From: a virus
IMG/VR virus record: IMGVR_UViG_3300032050_000875
Coordinates: 1-22,450 of that record
Direction: 5' to 3' (one strand)
DNA length: 22,450 nt
Shown piece after piece: positions 13,600-21,077 of this stretch. Every line of letters starts with the position of its first letter. Position 1 is the stretch's first letter. The translations under genes were made by a program, and so were the position numbers. The notes beneath the pieces were generated by a model, which worked only from the letters and a program-made list of their open reading frames with translations, did not search any database and had not been told where the DNA came from.

Positions 13600-15950
13600 T
13601 GGGTCGCGGCACGATCCTGGCTAACCTGGGCGCTGGTCAATACACGATTAAGCTCGACTTCGGCGAGTCCCGGCTTGCGGCGCAGTTGCTGCTACTGACG
13701 GGCGCCAACACCGACCTAGACACACAGATTGCAGCGCAGCAGGCCAAAGTAAACACGGCCCAGGCCGCCCTCAACGCCAGCAATGCCGCGCTGGCAGCTG
13801 CGATCAATGCCTACGTCGCGGGCAACAGCGCGCCCAATCTGCTGCCTCCGGTGGAAACCGCCAAGCTGGACCAAGTGGCCAAGGAGGAGGCCCTGCGCAG
13901 GGAGACTGTGGCGCTTGGCAAGCTGCAGGGCTCAAAGGCCAACAACCTGCGCAAGATTGACGATCTCAACAGCTACCGAGTGAGCCTGACGCTGAACGCC
14001 TGGTGCGCGGATTACACCGAGGGCGCATCGGGCACGGTGGCCACGCTGGAGATTCCAAACGAGCCCAAGACGGTGCTGATTGCGCCAGCAGGCAGGGCAC
14101 CAGTCGATGCCGATGGCGATCTGCGCATGCGGGCCTTGATGACGGCACCGCAGGCCTACTACAACGTGGCAATCCTGCCAGGTTGGCAGAAGTTCAAGCC
14201 GACGTACCGCAGCGGCGTCATCACTGCTATCAACGGCGACACGGCCGATGTGGCGCTGGATGAAGCGAAGTCCAGCTCCGGCGGCATTGCCGACATCGGG
14301 CTGGCCAACATCGAATTTGACGTCAACCAGACCAGCACGCTCACCAACGTGCCGATTGTTTATCAGGACTGCAACGGCACGGCTTTCGAGGTCGGCGATG
14401 CGGTGGTGGTGCAGTTCATGGCGCAGAGTTGGAGCACGCCGCGCATTATTGGGTTTATGAGCAATCCAAATCCATGTCAAAACGCTTTTTTTAATTATGG
14501 AAAAGTTTTACCATTTGATAGTTTTGACGTTAGTCAAATAACTCCCGGACCAGTAATTAACTATTTTGGCGGTCCAGGAATAAGATATCAAGCAAGCCCT
14601 GAAATTACCTTAAATACTTTATGGTGGGGCGGCGATGTTGTGTGGATTGGCCAGACTGGTTCAGTGTCATGGAGGATGGAAGGCGATCCATATAACTTCC
14701 CATATGTAGTGTTTCGAGACACAACAATTGATTGCACAAGCCCTGAATTCTATGCTTGGCTGGCATCAAAAGATTCGTATGCAAACTATTTTCAACAATG
14801 GCACGTTTGCGGTGGCGCGGTTTATAATGAGCAAATAGGATCGGAAAGAAGGCAAATACTATACTTTGCCGCAATTAACAAAGAAGAAGCCGTTAGCGGA
14901 AACTCACAGTCTCTGAATGAAACGCTATATATCTACCGAAAAGACTTGGCAACGAATGCACTGACAAAAGTGTATGAGTTATCTGTTGCAATAGGTACGC
15001 AGAACAGGTTTGACGAAACCTCTCCTTGGGTAGACAATGAAGCGACTGGAAATTCTTTTGTTCATTTGACGGATGCCTCCAGTGGGCCGCTGCTTTCATC
15101 AAGTGGCAAAAAGATTTACAAGGTAATTCGAGACACAAACGACAATCCGCATTTTGGTTATTGCATTAAGGTATCGTTTCATCCAACGCAGCCTAAAGCC
15201 ATTTTTGCCTTTATGAGCAACTGGCAATACGGCTATATGCAATGGATTTATCAATCTGGGGCAACGTTTACGTCTGCAACTGGTGTAGTTGCGGCGGAAT
15301 ATCATCCAGATGACGGCAGAATTTGCAGCCTTGCAATAAGCAATTATGCTTTTGATCCTCAAGTGGATACAGAATTGCCTAATGGATCTATTGATTCGTT
15401 TATAGGTTTTGGAGCTTCTTTTACAGCAACCTTTAGCGAAGGTGGACTTACCGTAATTTCAGATGATCCAAGGCGCGCATTTGTCGGGCAACTTAATGTT
15501 TGCTTTCCACAAAACAACGTCATTGTTAGCAGGCAAAAGATTAGGCGGGTTAGCTTGGCAACCGCTCCTGCTTGGTCTAGAAACTTTTTTAGCGGCGCAT
15601 TTACTGAATCATATGTTCAAGGGACGATTGCCGGCAGCATATATTTATCAAATCCTCAATTGCCGCTTGTGCAATTCAGATCATCTGTAGCGCATTCGTA
15701 TTTGCTTGCATCGTTGACGCAAATATATTATTGGGTCAGGGTTGTCTATGCAAAGAACCGTTACTATGCAATGTTTTACACAATACAAGACGAGCAGCCA
15801 GGCGGCGGAATTCCTGCAAGGCTGTTGTCATCAGAGTTTACGCAAGCACAAATTGTAGAGGATACTGGCGTGACATTTAATGATTCTGCTGGGTCGTCTA
15901 GTGGATTGTCAATCTATACGCCGGCAAGAATTGGCTTCACTTCAAAGTAA
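13599..15950 (+). CDS. Large tail-tip/receptor protein with conserved N-terminal part and AT-rich C-terminal part
   Basis: This is a 783-aa protein. Residues 1-20 (MGRGTILANLGAGQYTIKLD) and a coiled coil at about 25-125 precede a beta-rich region ('PTYRSGVITAINGDTADVAL', 'AFEVGDAVVVQFMAQSWSTP') typical of tail-tip hubs with an OB-like barrel. From about residue 287 the DNA turns AT-rich and the protein becomes rich in Tyr, Asn and Phe, with repeated strand pairs that could form a propeller or beta sandwich. The long C-terminal part is probably the host-binding module. No enzyme motif is seen. It ends 4 nt before the endolysin start. Confidence 0.75.
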   Translation: MGRGTILANLGAGQYTIKLDFGESRLAAQLLLLTGANTDLDTQIAAQQAKVNTAQAALNASNAALAAAINAYVAGNSAPNLLPPVETAKLDQVAKEEALRRETVALGKLQGSKANNLRKIDDLNSYRVSLTLNAWCADYTEGASGTVATLEIPNEPKTVLIAPAGRAPVDADGDLRMRALMTAPQAYYNVAILPGWQKFKPTYRSGVITAINGDTADVALDEAKSSSGGIADIGLANIEFDVNQTSTLTNVPIVYQDCNGTAFEVGDAVVVQFMAQSWSTPRIIGFMSNPNPCQNAFFNYGKVLPFDSFDVSQITPGPVINYFGGPGIRYQASPEITLNTLWWGGDVVWIGQTGSVSWRMEGDPYNFPYVVFRDTTIDCTSPEFYAWLASKDSYANYFQQWHVCGGAVYNEQIGSERRQILYFAAINKEEAVSGNSQSLNETLYIYRKDLATNALTKVYELSVAIGTQNRFDETSPWVDNEATGNSFVHLTDASSGPLLSSSGKKIYKVIRDTNDNPHFGYCIKVSFHPTQPKAIFAFMSNWQYGYMQWIYQSGATFTSATGVVAAEYHPDDGRICSLAISNYAFDPQVDTELPNGSIDSFIGFGASFTATFSEGGLTVISDDPRRAFVGQLNVCFPQNNVIVSRQKIRRVSLATAPAWSRNFFSGAFTESYVQGTIAGSIYLSNPQLPLVQFRSSVAHSYLLASLTQIYYWVRVVYAKNRYYAMFYTIQDEQPGGGIPARLLSSEFTQAQIVEDTGVTFNDSAGSSSGLSIYTPARIGFTSK

Positions 15951-15954
15951 AACC

Positions 15955-16431
15955 ATGAAATTCGAAACCGCATTTGCCCTGCTGCTCGGCCACGAAGGCG
16001 AGTTCAGCGACCACCCCGACGACCCCGGCGGCAAAACCCGCTACGGCGTCACCGAGGCCGTGGCCAGGGAGACGGGCTATAAGGGCGACATGCGCGAGTT
16101 GCCGCTGGAGCTGGCGCAGCGGATCTACCTCGAAAAATACTGGAAGCCGATCCGGGCCGATGACCTGCCGCCTGGTGTGCGCTACGCGACTTTCGACGCC
16201 GCAGTCAACAGCGGGCCGGCGCAGGCCACTCGATGGCTGCAGCGTGCGCTCGGGGTAGAAACCGATGGCGTCATCGGGCCGCAGACACTGGCCGCCGCCT
16301 ACGCTCAGGACGCCAACGCGCTGCGCATGCGCATGCTGGCCCAGAGGTTGCGGTTCATGACCGGCCTGACCAACTGGCCGGCGTTCTCGCGTGGCTGGGC
16401 GCGGCGGATTGCTGACCTCATGGAGTCGTGA
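15955..16431 (+). CDS. Endolysin, GH108-type muramidase
   Basis: This 158-aa protein starts MKFETAFALLLGHEGEFSDH at 15955; an upstream frame start lies inside the previous gene. The catalytic-type glutamate is E14 in HEG, followed by 'PDDPGGKTRYGVT' as in GH108 N-acetylmuramidases, which cut the peptidoglycan glycan chain. Residues about 90-158 form a PG_binding_3-like domain ('VETDGVIGPQTLAAAYAQDA'). There is no signal peptide or membrane anchor, so it needs the holin encoded next. No Rz/Rz1 spanin genes are seen nearby. Its stop overlaps the holin ATG (TGATG). Confidence 0.92.
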   Translation: MKFETAFALLLGHEGEFSDHPDDPGGKTRYGVTEAVARETGYKGDMRELPLELAQRIYLEKYWKPIRADDLPPGVRYATFDAAVNSGPAQATRWLQRALGVETDGVIGPQTLAAAYAQDANALRMRMLAQRLRFMTGLTNWPAFSRGWARRIADLMES

Positions 16432-16955
16432 TGGCTTGGGGCAAGGACGATTGGAAAAAGCTCGCTGCCGCCGTTGCGCCTGGCATCGCCACCGCGCTGG
16501 GAGGCCCGCTGGCGGGCGTGGCGGTTTCGGCCATCAGCGACAAGCTCCTGGGCAAGCCTGATGGCACTGAGTCCGAGATTGCCACCGCGCTGGCCACAGG
16601 AGGCACCGATGCGCTGGCCAAGCTCAAGGAGGCCGAGCAGGCCTTTCAGGTGCGCATGCGCGAGCTAGACATTGACCTCGAGCGAGTGCACCAGGCCGAC
16701 CGAGACGGGGCGCGGCAGCGCGAGGCGGGCACCGGAGACACGCTCACACCTCGGCTGCTGGCCATGGGGATCACCTGCGGGTTTTTTGGCGTGTTGGGCT
16801 GGCTGCTGACGCAGGGCAAGCCAGAAACCGGAGGCGATGCGCTGCTGGTGATGCTGGGCGCCCTGGGCGGCGCCTGGGCATCGGTGGTGGCGTACTACTT
16901 CGGCTCGTCGTCAGGCAGTGCGGCCAAGACGCGCATCCTGGCTGATCGGAACTGA
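16431..16955 (+). CDS. Holin of the three-transmembrane type
   Basis: This 174-aa protein starts at the ATG at 16431; a GTG just upstream is less likely. A weakly hydrophobic N-terminal helix ('LAAAVAPGIATALGGPLAGV') precedes a charged central helix ('FQVRMRELDIDLERVHQADR'). Two strong membrane segments follow, 'LLAMGITCGFFGVLGWLLTQ' and 'LLVMLGALGGAWASVVAYYF'. This matches the 3TM holin family first named from gene-transfer agents. It would form the membrane lesion that lets the endolysin out. The last 45 nt overlap the end of an oppositely directed gene, an unusually tight convergent junction. Confidence 0.85.
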   Translation: MAWGKDDWKKLAAAVAPGIATALGGPLAGVAVSAISDKLLGKPDGTESEIATALATGGTDALAKLKEAEQAFQVRMRELDIDLERVHQADRDGARQREAGTGDTLTPRLLAMGITCGFFGVLGWLLTQGKPETGGDALLVMLGALGGAWASVVAYYFGSSSGSAAKTRILADRN

Positions 16956-17123
16956 GGCCGGAATGCGTGAAGGGCAGCGCTCGTCCTCGATGACCCAGGC
17001 GCCAATCCAGACCTGACGATCATGCGGCGGTGACAGCTTGCGCAGGCAGGACTGGCACTCATCGCGCCAGGTGCCGGCGCAGCGGGCCGTATCGGCCGGG
17101 AGACGGGGCGGAATTGTTGTCAT
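16911..17123 (-). CDS. Small Cys-containing phage protein, 70 aa, overlapping holin 3' end
   Basis: The chosen start is the ATG at 17123, which overlaps the preceding stop (ATGA). Residues 11-27 read 'DTARCAGTWRDECQSCL', and 'WIGAWVIEDERCPSRI' follows. Cys 15, 23, 26 and 50 could hold a metal. The pattern is familiar from short phage proteins of unknown role, often in early operons. The last residues are read antisense to the holin, so the tail of the protein may be a chance extension. It is the last gene of the early leftward operon. Confidence 0.7.
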   Translation of the reverse strand: MTTIPPRLPADTARCAGTWRDECQSCLRKLSPPHDRQVWIGAWVIEDERCPSRIPASVPISQDARLGRTA

Positions 17124-17314
17124 AGGTGCACGATCAGGCTCAGGGTGACGACGCCAGCGGCAGCGACGCCGACGCCCAGCAGGATGACCTTGGTAACGGC
17201 CTCCAGCATGTCGTCGCGCAGCGGGTCGGGGTCGTCGCGCAGCAGCGGGCAGTTTCGGCCCTGGCAGCAGCGGCCATCGCAGCAGGTACGGTTTTCGGTG
17301 GATTTCATGGTCAT
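17120..17314 (-). CDS. Small Cys-rich membrane protein, up to 64 aa
   Basis: A Cys-rich N-terminus (TCCDGRCCQGRNCP) is followed by one membrane segment, 'VTKVILLGVGVAAAGVVTLS'. ATG 17314 overlaps the previous stop (ATGA); a second ATG at 17308 has better spacing (8 nt) from the GAGGAG site, so a 62-aa product is possible. Small phage proteins with a CxxxCCxGxxCP-like head and one helix are common in early operons of beta-proteobacterial phages. The function is unknown. Confidence 0.7.
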   Translation of the reverse strand: MTMKSTENRTCCDGRCCQGRNCPLLRDDPDPLRDDMLEAVTKVILLGVGVAAAGVVTLSLIVHL

Positions 17315-17598
17315 GGCTCCTCATCATCGAATGGCAGTCCAAGAACAAGCCGAATGGCTGGGCCGGCTTCGTAGCGGGTGCGCCTTCCGTTGCGAGACAT
17401 GTCGTCTGGGTGGCGTGTCTTTTTCAGCAGGCCGGCATCGCAGGCATACCGCAAACCAGTGTTGATTGTGTCCATGGTGCCGCCCCATTTGTCTTTGATG
17501 TCCTGGATCGTCAGCCATTCGTCGGGGTTGGCCGAGAACCATATCAGGGCCTTGTGGTGCAGGCGCACGCTGGCGCGTTTGTAGGTGCCGGGTTTCAT
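17311..17598 (-). CDS. Winged-helix-like DNA-binding protein, 95 aa
   Basis: This basic 95-aa protein has a winged-helix pattern. 'HHKALIWFSANPDEWLTIQD' forms the first helices, 'IKDKWGGTMDTINTGLRYAC' the recognition helix region, and 'AGLLKKTRHP' plus 'RRTRYEAG' the wing. Such small proteins act as transcription regulators in phage early operons. Here the target is unknown. It overlaps its neighbours by 4 nt on both sides. An alternative is a non-regulatory helix-turn-helix accessory protein. Confidence 0.75.
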   Translation of the reverse strand: MKPGTYKRASVRLHHKALIWFSANPDEWLTIQDIKDKWGGTMDTINTGLRYACDAGLLKKTRHPDDMSRNGRRTRYEAGPAIRLVLGLPFDDEEP

Positions 17599-17864
17599 GA
17601 TTGCGCCCGCAGAGCGGCTTCCAACTCTGCCAGCTTACGATCCAGCTCGGTGTTCTGCGCCTCAATGCTCGTGCAGTTGGGGCACTGACTGGGCATGCAC
17701 TCCCGCGTGGCGCAGGGTGGCTCCTGCACCGGCTCTGCCAGCGCGGCGCGGAGGGCTGGAATGACGGTCGCAGCGCGGTCAGATTGCCATCGCGTGTTGT
17801 TGCTCCATCCAATTTCGTGCAACGCCTCCAGCGCCTGCTGGGCGGCTTCGCGTAGGGTGGTCAT
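17595..17864 (-). CDS. Small accessory protein with Cys cluster and coiled coil, 89 aa
   Basis: This 89-aa protein begins MTTLREAAQQALEALHEIGW. A Pro-rich middle holds Cys 51, 56, 61 and 64 (CATRECMPSQCPNC), which could bind zinc. The C-terminal helix 'TELDRKLAELEAALRAQS' looks like a coiled coil. The 'LREAAQQALEAL' opening is very common in short proteins of GC-rich phages and prophages, with no known role. It overlaps its neighbours by 4 nt. Confidence 0.7.
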   Translation of the reverse strand: MTTLREAAQQALEALHEIGWSNNTRWQSDRAATVIPALRAALAEPVQEPPCATRECMPSQCPNCTSIEAQNTELDRKLAELEAALRAQS

Positions 17865-18091
17865 GTGCTCTCCTCCGCTTTGGCGATGGCGGCTAGGCAG
17901 TGGTCAGAGTTAACGCTGTGAATCCATTGTGCGCGTGAGAGTTTCAACGCCTCCAGCAGCGCATCACGCTGGGCCACAAGGCGGCGCAGTTCGGCGGCGG
18001 CGGCATTCATTTTTGCGTTCCATTCAGCGCCACCACAGGCCCGCACATCGAGCCAATCAGCCAGCCACAGGGCTTTACTCTGCGCGTTCAT
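17861..18091 (-). CDS. Small helical accessory protein, 76 aa
   Basis: This 76-aa, mostly helical protein begins MNAQSKALWLADWLDVRACG. The 'ALWLADWLD' opening is frequent in small early proteins of beta-proteobacterial phages. A helix 'AAAAELRRLVAQRDALLEAL' fills the middle. There is no membrane segment or catalytic motif. Starts and stops are set by 4-nt ATGA overlaps with both neighbours. The function is unknown. Confidence 0.7.
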   Translation of the reverse strand: MNAQSKALWLADWLDVRACGGAEWNAKMNAAAAELRRLVAQRDALLEALKLSRAQWIHSVNSDHCLAAIAKAEEST

Positions 18092-18276
18092 CCCTCACCC
18101 CTCAGCGCAGCCGTCAGCCGCTCAATCCTGGCCTGGTGGTACATGCACATGGCATCGGCGTACTCGCGGGTGCTCAGGGCCTCCAGCAGGGCCGTGCGGG
18201 CCTGGTCAAGTTCGCGCTGCATGCGCTCTGCGTGGGAGAGGGCGCCGAAGCAGCGGCGTAGGTATTCGCGGATCAT
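18088..18276 (-). CDS. Small helical accessory protein, 62 aa
   Basis: This 62-aa protein is rich in Ala, Arg, Leu and Glu and reads as two helices: 'ALSHAERMQRELDQARTALL' and 'AMCMYHQARIERLTAALRG'. A coiled-coil hairpin is likely. Overlaps of 4 nt on both sides, and codon use like its neighbours, support a real gene. No family is recognised. Confidence 0.65.
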   Translation of the reverse strand: MIREYLRRCFGALSHAERMQRELDQARTALLEALSTREYADAMCMYHQARIERLTAALRGEG

Positions 18277-18458
18277 GGCTGCGTCACCTCCATCAGCACC
18301 ATGGCGCGGCGCACCGCGTCGGACAGGTCGAGCCAGTCGGTCCAGCTCAAAACGTGCTTGATGTTGACCTGCACGACGCTGGCGTCAATGAGCTGGACGC
18401 TGGCGACTACATCGCCGTCAGCGCGCCTGATCTCGCAGTGAGTCACATCGACTTTCAT
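18273..18458 (-). CDS. Small accessory protein, 61 aa
   Basis: This 61-aa protein starts MKVDVTHCEIRRADGDVVAS and looks like a small beta sheet followed by a C-terminal helix ('DWLDLSDAVRRAMVLMEVTQ'). No motif or family is recognised. The gene is held between two neighbours by 4-nt overlaps, which fixes both ends. Confidence 0.65.
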   Translation of the reverse strand: MKVDVTHCEIRRADGDVVASVQLIDASVVQVNIKHVLSWTDWLDLSDAVRRAMVLMEVTQP

Positions 18459-18730
18459 GCTCTAGCCTCCATCGCGCAGCGGCGCGCGTAATGCCACACA
18501 CTCGACGCCTGCACGACCTGCACAGGCGCCTCGAAAACGCGCTCAGGCTCCACCATCACGCCATCGGCGGTCTGGAGGTAGGCGCGGCGTTTGTTGCCGT
18601 GGTTGATTAGCATGCCCCGCTGGACGAGGTTGTAGATCAGTCCTTTGGTGCAGCCGACGTGATCCACGATGGCGTCAATCGTCTGCGGGGTGCGGCACAT
18701 GGCCGCGATGCGGCGGTGGGTGTCTTTCAT
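18455..18730 (-). CDS. Helix-turn-helix DNA-binding protein, 91 aa
   Basis: This 91-aa basic protein has an N-terminal helix-turn-helix: 'RIAAMCRTPQTIDAIVDHVG' then 'CTKGLIYNLVQRGMLINHG', followed by a small wing (KRRAYLQTAD). The C-terminus has 'VWHYARRCAMEARA'. It resembles short phage proteins with MarR- or replication-type winged helices. It could regulate early genes or bind at an origin; neither is shown. It overlaps its neighbours by 4 nt. Confidence 0.72.
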   Translation of the reverse strand: MKDTHRRIAAMCRTPQTIDAIVDHVGCTKGLIYNLVQRGMLINHGNKRRAYLQTADGVMVEPERVFEAPVQVVQASSVWHYARRCAMEARA

Positions 18731-18930
18731 TGCTGGCCCCTTGCGCGGATGGCGGCGGCGCAGCCTGCCAACATATGCGCCAGATCACGCGCCACCTGCT
18801 CGGCAGCGCCACGGGTGCGGCAGTCGGCGACGACGGTGTACTGCGTGCGCACCACCAGGAACCGCAGGCCGTCGGTGTTTTCGTGGGCGACCACTTCGTA
18901 CTCAGTCTTCAGCGGCTCATATTGGCTCAT
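18727..18930 (-). CDS. Small accessory protein, 67 aa
   Basis: The chosen start is the ATG at 18930, giving MSQYEPLKTEYEVVAHENTD. An upstream start at 19005 would read out of frame through the RecT gene. Strands 'LRFLVVRTQYTVVADCR' are followed by a helix 'GAAEQVARDLAHMLAGCAAA'. It overlaps the RecT gene by 14 nt and the next gene by 4 nt. No family is recognised. The role may be tied to recombination by position only. Confidence 0.7.
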   Translation of the reverse strand: MSQYEPLKTEYEVVAHENTDGLRFLVVRTQYTVVADCRTRGAAEQVARDLAHMLAGCAAAIRARGQQ

Positions 18931-19651
18931 CGCTGGCCTCCGTCGGTTCAATGTCGGTGGCCTCGAGCGCGGCGCGGATCTGGCCGGCGCGTACCTTGGC
19001 GGCATCGGTGGCCTCGGCTCGGCCGTCTCGGTCCAGCTGCTTGATGGCGGGCTTGAGCGCGTTGAGTTCGTCCACGGTTTTGGCGGCGTCGATGCGGCGC
19101 ATCACGGCGCCGAAGTCCAGCACCTCGTCTGCTGGCTCGGTGGCAGGCTGGCGCTTGGGCGGCTTGGCCTCGGGCGGGTCCATGTCTTCGACTTCCTCGG
19201 GCGTGTAGGTGCCAACCACGACGCCGGGAAACACCGTGCGGATGCCTTCGCTGATGCAGCGTGCGCGCAGCATGGCGCGCGGGTACTGCGTCCAGGTCGG
19301 GTTTTTCGTCAGGCCGGCGCGCTTGGCCATTTCGATGGTCCACTCAATCTCGACGCTGCCGCCTTGCTGGTGCGAGAACTCTCCAGCCACGCGCTGGTCG
19401 TTCATCGAAAGCCACTTCACGCGGCCTCCTGCGGTCTGGAACCTGGCCAGCATGGCGTCCGCCTTCAATGCGGGGCGGTTCTGAATGATGTGGTAATCGC
19501 GGGCCGCGATGGCAGGGTGCAGGCCCTCGGCCTGGGCGATGAGCATGAGCGCCATCGCTTGGTCTGGGGTCTTGACGCCGAACAGGCCGGACTTGGCCAC
19601 TGCCAGCGCCATGCGCTCGACTTGATCGACGGGAACGAGTGCAGTTGACAT
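18917..19651 (-). CDS. recT: RecT-family single-strand annealing protein
   Basis: This 244-aa protein has the RecT core: 'QAMALMLIAQAEGLHPAIAA', 'RDYHIIQNRPALKADAMLAR', 'GGSVEIEWTIEMAKRAGL' and 'YPRAMLRARCISEGIRTVFP', then GVVVGTYTPEEV. RecT proteins anneal complementary single strands made by a partner exonuclease. The partner is encoded directly upstream, 18 nt away. Residues about 165-244 are a charged helical tail, usual in this group. TAGGAG stands 8 nt before the ATG. Gene order and motifs agree well. The symbol denotes the family. Confidence 0.9.
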   Translation of the reverse strand: MSTALVPVDQVERMALAVAKSGLFGVKTPDQAMALMLIAQAEGLHPAIAARDYHIIQNRPALKADAMLARFQTAGGRVKWLSMNDQRVAGEFSHQQGGSVEIEWTIEMAKRAGLTKNPTWTQYPRAMLRARCISEGIRTVFPGVVVGTYTPEEVEDMDPPEAKPPKRQPATEPADEVLDFGAVMRRIDAAKTVDELNALKPAIKQLDRDGRAEATDAAKVRAGQIRAALEATDIEPTEASDEPI

Positions 19652-19669
19652 TCGGAAAACTCCTACGGG

Positions 19670-20317
19670 TTAGAAGGACACTTTGGCACGCAGCTTGTCG
19701 ACGATGGAGTCGACCTCTGCAAGGAACGTCACGATCTCACGCTCCAGCGTGGCGATGTATTCGGGATTACGCGGGATGCGCTGCACGTAGAGCTGCAGGT
19801 CTGGCGGCATCCTGCTATCAAACGACACGAAGTCGCACCATTCGCGGTTGGTGATCCACATCTGGCCCTGCACCTGGGCCATGTGCTCGTCGGGCATGCC
19901 TGAAAGCCAGGTTTCTAGGTGGTTGGCAGAGTTGAATGGGCACTTGATCTCCACCAGGCCGTTGTCGGCCATGTCCTCGGTGACGAGGCCGTCCGGGCTG
20001 CAGCCTGCGGCCAGCGTTGGGTGCTGGACAAAGCCTACCGTCTCAACGTGCAGGACATGGGCCTCAATGTAAGCCTGCAGCGCTGCGGGTTCCTGATCGG
20101 TGCCCCACTGCATTGCCATCGTGCGGGCCACGGGCGCAGGCTGGCCAGTCAGGCGCTCGATCACCTGTTGCCACAGGTACGTTGTGCGGGCAGCGGTGGG
20201 AAGGCCCTTCTGTGTCTTGGCCAGTACGTGCTTGAACCCGCTGGCCGTGACCTTGCCAACGCGGGCCTGCATCCATTCGTCAGTGCGCTGCTCAAGCGCG
20301 GAGGTGTCAGTGGTCAT
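19670..20317 (-). CDS. YqaJ / lambda-exonuclease-like recombination nuclease
   Basis: This 215-aa protein has the PD-(D/E)xK nuclease core of the YqaJ/lambda exonuclease family. The N-terminus reads 'QRTDEWMQARVGKVTASGF'. Acidic residues E76 (in DQEPAA), D109 (in CSPDGL) and E123 with K125 (in EIKCP) form the expected catalytic set, and 'EHMAQVQGQMWITNREWCDF' follows as in relatives. It would resect double-strand ends 5' to 3' and supply single strands to RecT. GGAGG precedes the ATG at 4 nt, and it overlaps the preceding stop (ATGA). Confidence 0.92.
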   Translation of the reverse strand: MTTDTSALEQRTDEWMQARVGKVTASGFKHVLAKTQKGLPTAARTTYLWQQVIERLTGQPAPVARTMAMQWGTDQEPAALQAYIEAHVLHVETVGFVQHPTLAAGCSPDGLVTEDMADNGLVEIKCPFNSANHLETWLSGMPDEHMAQVQGQMWITNREWCDFVSFDSRMPPDLQLYVQRIPRNPEYIATLEREIVTFLAEVDSIVDKLRAKVSF

Positions 20318-20529
20318 GCTACCTCCAAGGTGGTGAGTTCTGCGGACGCTTCGGAGGCTGCCGAGCCCTTGGCCACGGCGGCGCGGAGTTCAGATGCCAG
20401 GATCAGGGCTTCCTCATCGGTGAGCCAGATGCTGCAATCCAGCCTCCCGGCGCCGCTGCTCATGATGAACACGGTGTGTCCGAATTCCGCCGTGGTGGTG
20501 GAACGGTGAGCCTTGAATGTGGTGGTCAT
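20314..20529 (-). CDS. Small accessory protein upstream of the exonuclease, 71 aa
   Basis: The chosen start is the ATG at 20529, with AAAGGA about 6 nt upstream; a longer frame to 20562 lacks such a site. The protein begins MTTTFKAHRSTTTAEFGHTV, has a short strand region 'CSIWLTDEEALILASELRAA', and ends in Ala/Ser/Glu-rich sequence. No family is recognised. Its stop overlaps the exonuclease start by 4 nt, so it is co-translated with the recombination genes. Confidence 0.7.
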   Translation of the reverse strand: MTTTFKAHRSTTTAEFGHTVFIMSSGAGRLDCSIWLTDEEALILASELRAAVAKGSAASEASAELTTLEVA

Positions 20530-20539
20530 GGTGGTCCTT

Positions 20540-20968
20540 TCAGTACCAATGGTGCGGGTCATCGTGATATGGATCGTCGTTCATGCTGTCGGCCATCAGC
20601 TCCATGGCGCGGTCATCAATCCAGGTGCGCTCGTCGCGCAGGATGCGGTCCTTCATTTCCATGCGGGCGTGCAGGCACTGCGCATCTGAGCCGGTGAGCA
20701 TCAGCGTCCAGAGCTGGTCTGCGGTGGCCTCGCTCATGTCCAGGTCTTCGAATCCTGCGATGCTGGTGGTTCCGCCCTCGGGCTGACGCAGGTTGTCGCA
20801 CAGCCAGAGGCTGGTGCTAAACGTGTCGGCCAGCAGTTCGTCTGCTGCATCGGCGCGGTGGCTGTCGTCAGGCGTGCGCTCGTCGTCTTCCCAGCGCGGG
20901 TCACGCGGGTCGGTGCACGGGCCCCAGGTGGCGCTGTCGCCAGGGCCGTAGGTGGTGAGGTTTTGCAT
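20540..20968 (-). CDS. Acidic accessory protein, 142 aa
   Basis: This 142-aa protein is highly acidic, with many Asp and Glu. It begins MQNLTTYGPGDSATWGPCTD and ends in an Asp/His-rich tail ('DDPYHDDPHHWY'). AGGAG lies 8 nt before the ATG. Helical segments include 'ADAADELLADTFSTSLWLCD'. Acidic early proteins of phages sometimes mimic DNA, but no such family is recognised here. The Asp/His tail could bind metal. The function is unknown. Confidence 0.7.
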   Translation of the reverse strand: MQNLTTYGPGDSATWGPCTDPRDPRWEDDERTPDDSHRADAADELLADTFSTSLWLCDNLRQPEGGTTSIAGFEDLDMSEATADQLWTLMLTGSDAQCLHARMEMKDRILRDERTWIDDRAMELMADSMNDDPYHDDPHHWY

Positions 20969-20986
20969 GTGGTGGGCTCCTGTGGT

Positions 20987-21070
20987 TTAGATGAAGGCCG
21001 CGATCAGGCAGCCGAGGGTGATGCCGAAAGCGGCGGCGAATGCGTAGTCGATGGGGCGGAGGGGTTGCAT
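20987..21070 (-). CDS. Tiny 27-aa membrane peptide gene
   Basis: This 27-codon frame starts at the ATG at 21070 with GAGGT 4 nt upstream and ends in TAA. The sequence starts MQPLRPIDYAFAAAFG and continues as one hydrophobic helix, ending LIAAFI. A single membrane span with a short polar head is predicted. It lies between two genes that have clear ribosome sites and uses the same strand. It is probably a real micro-protein, but no function is recognised. Confidence 0.5.
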   Translation of the reverse strand: MQPLRPIDYAFAAAFGITLGCLIAAFI

Positions 21071-21077
21071 GGTGACC

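Noticed and set aside
18659-19648. Rightward 329-codon frame opposite the RecT gene
   Set aside because: It is a GC-driven antisense shadow. The opposite strand carries clear RecT motifs and coupled small genes.
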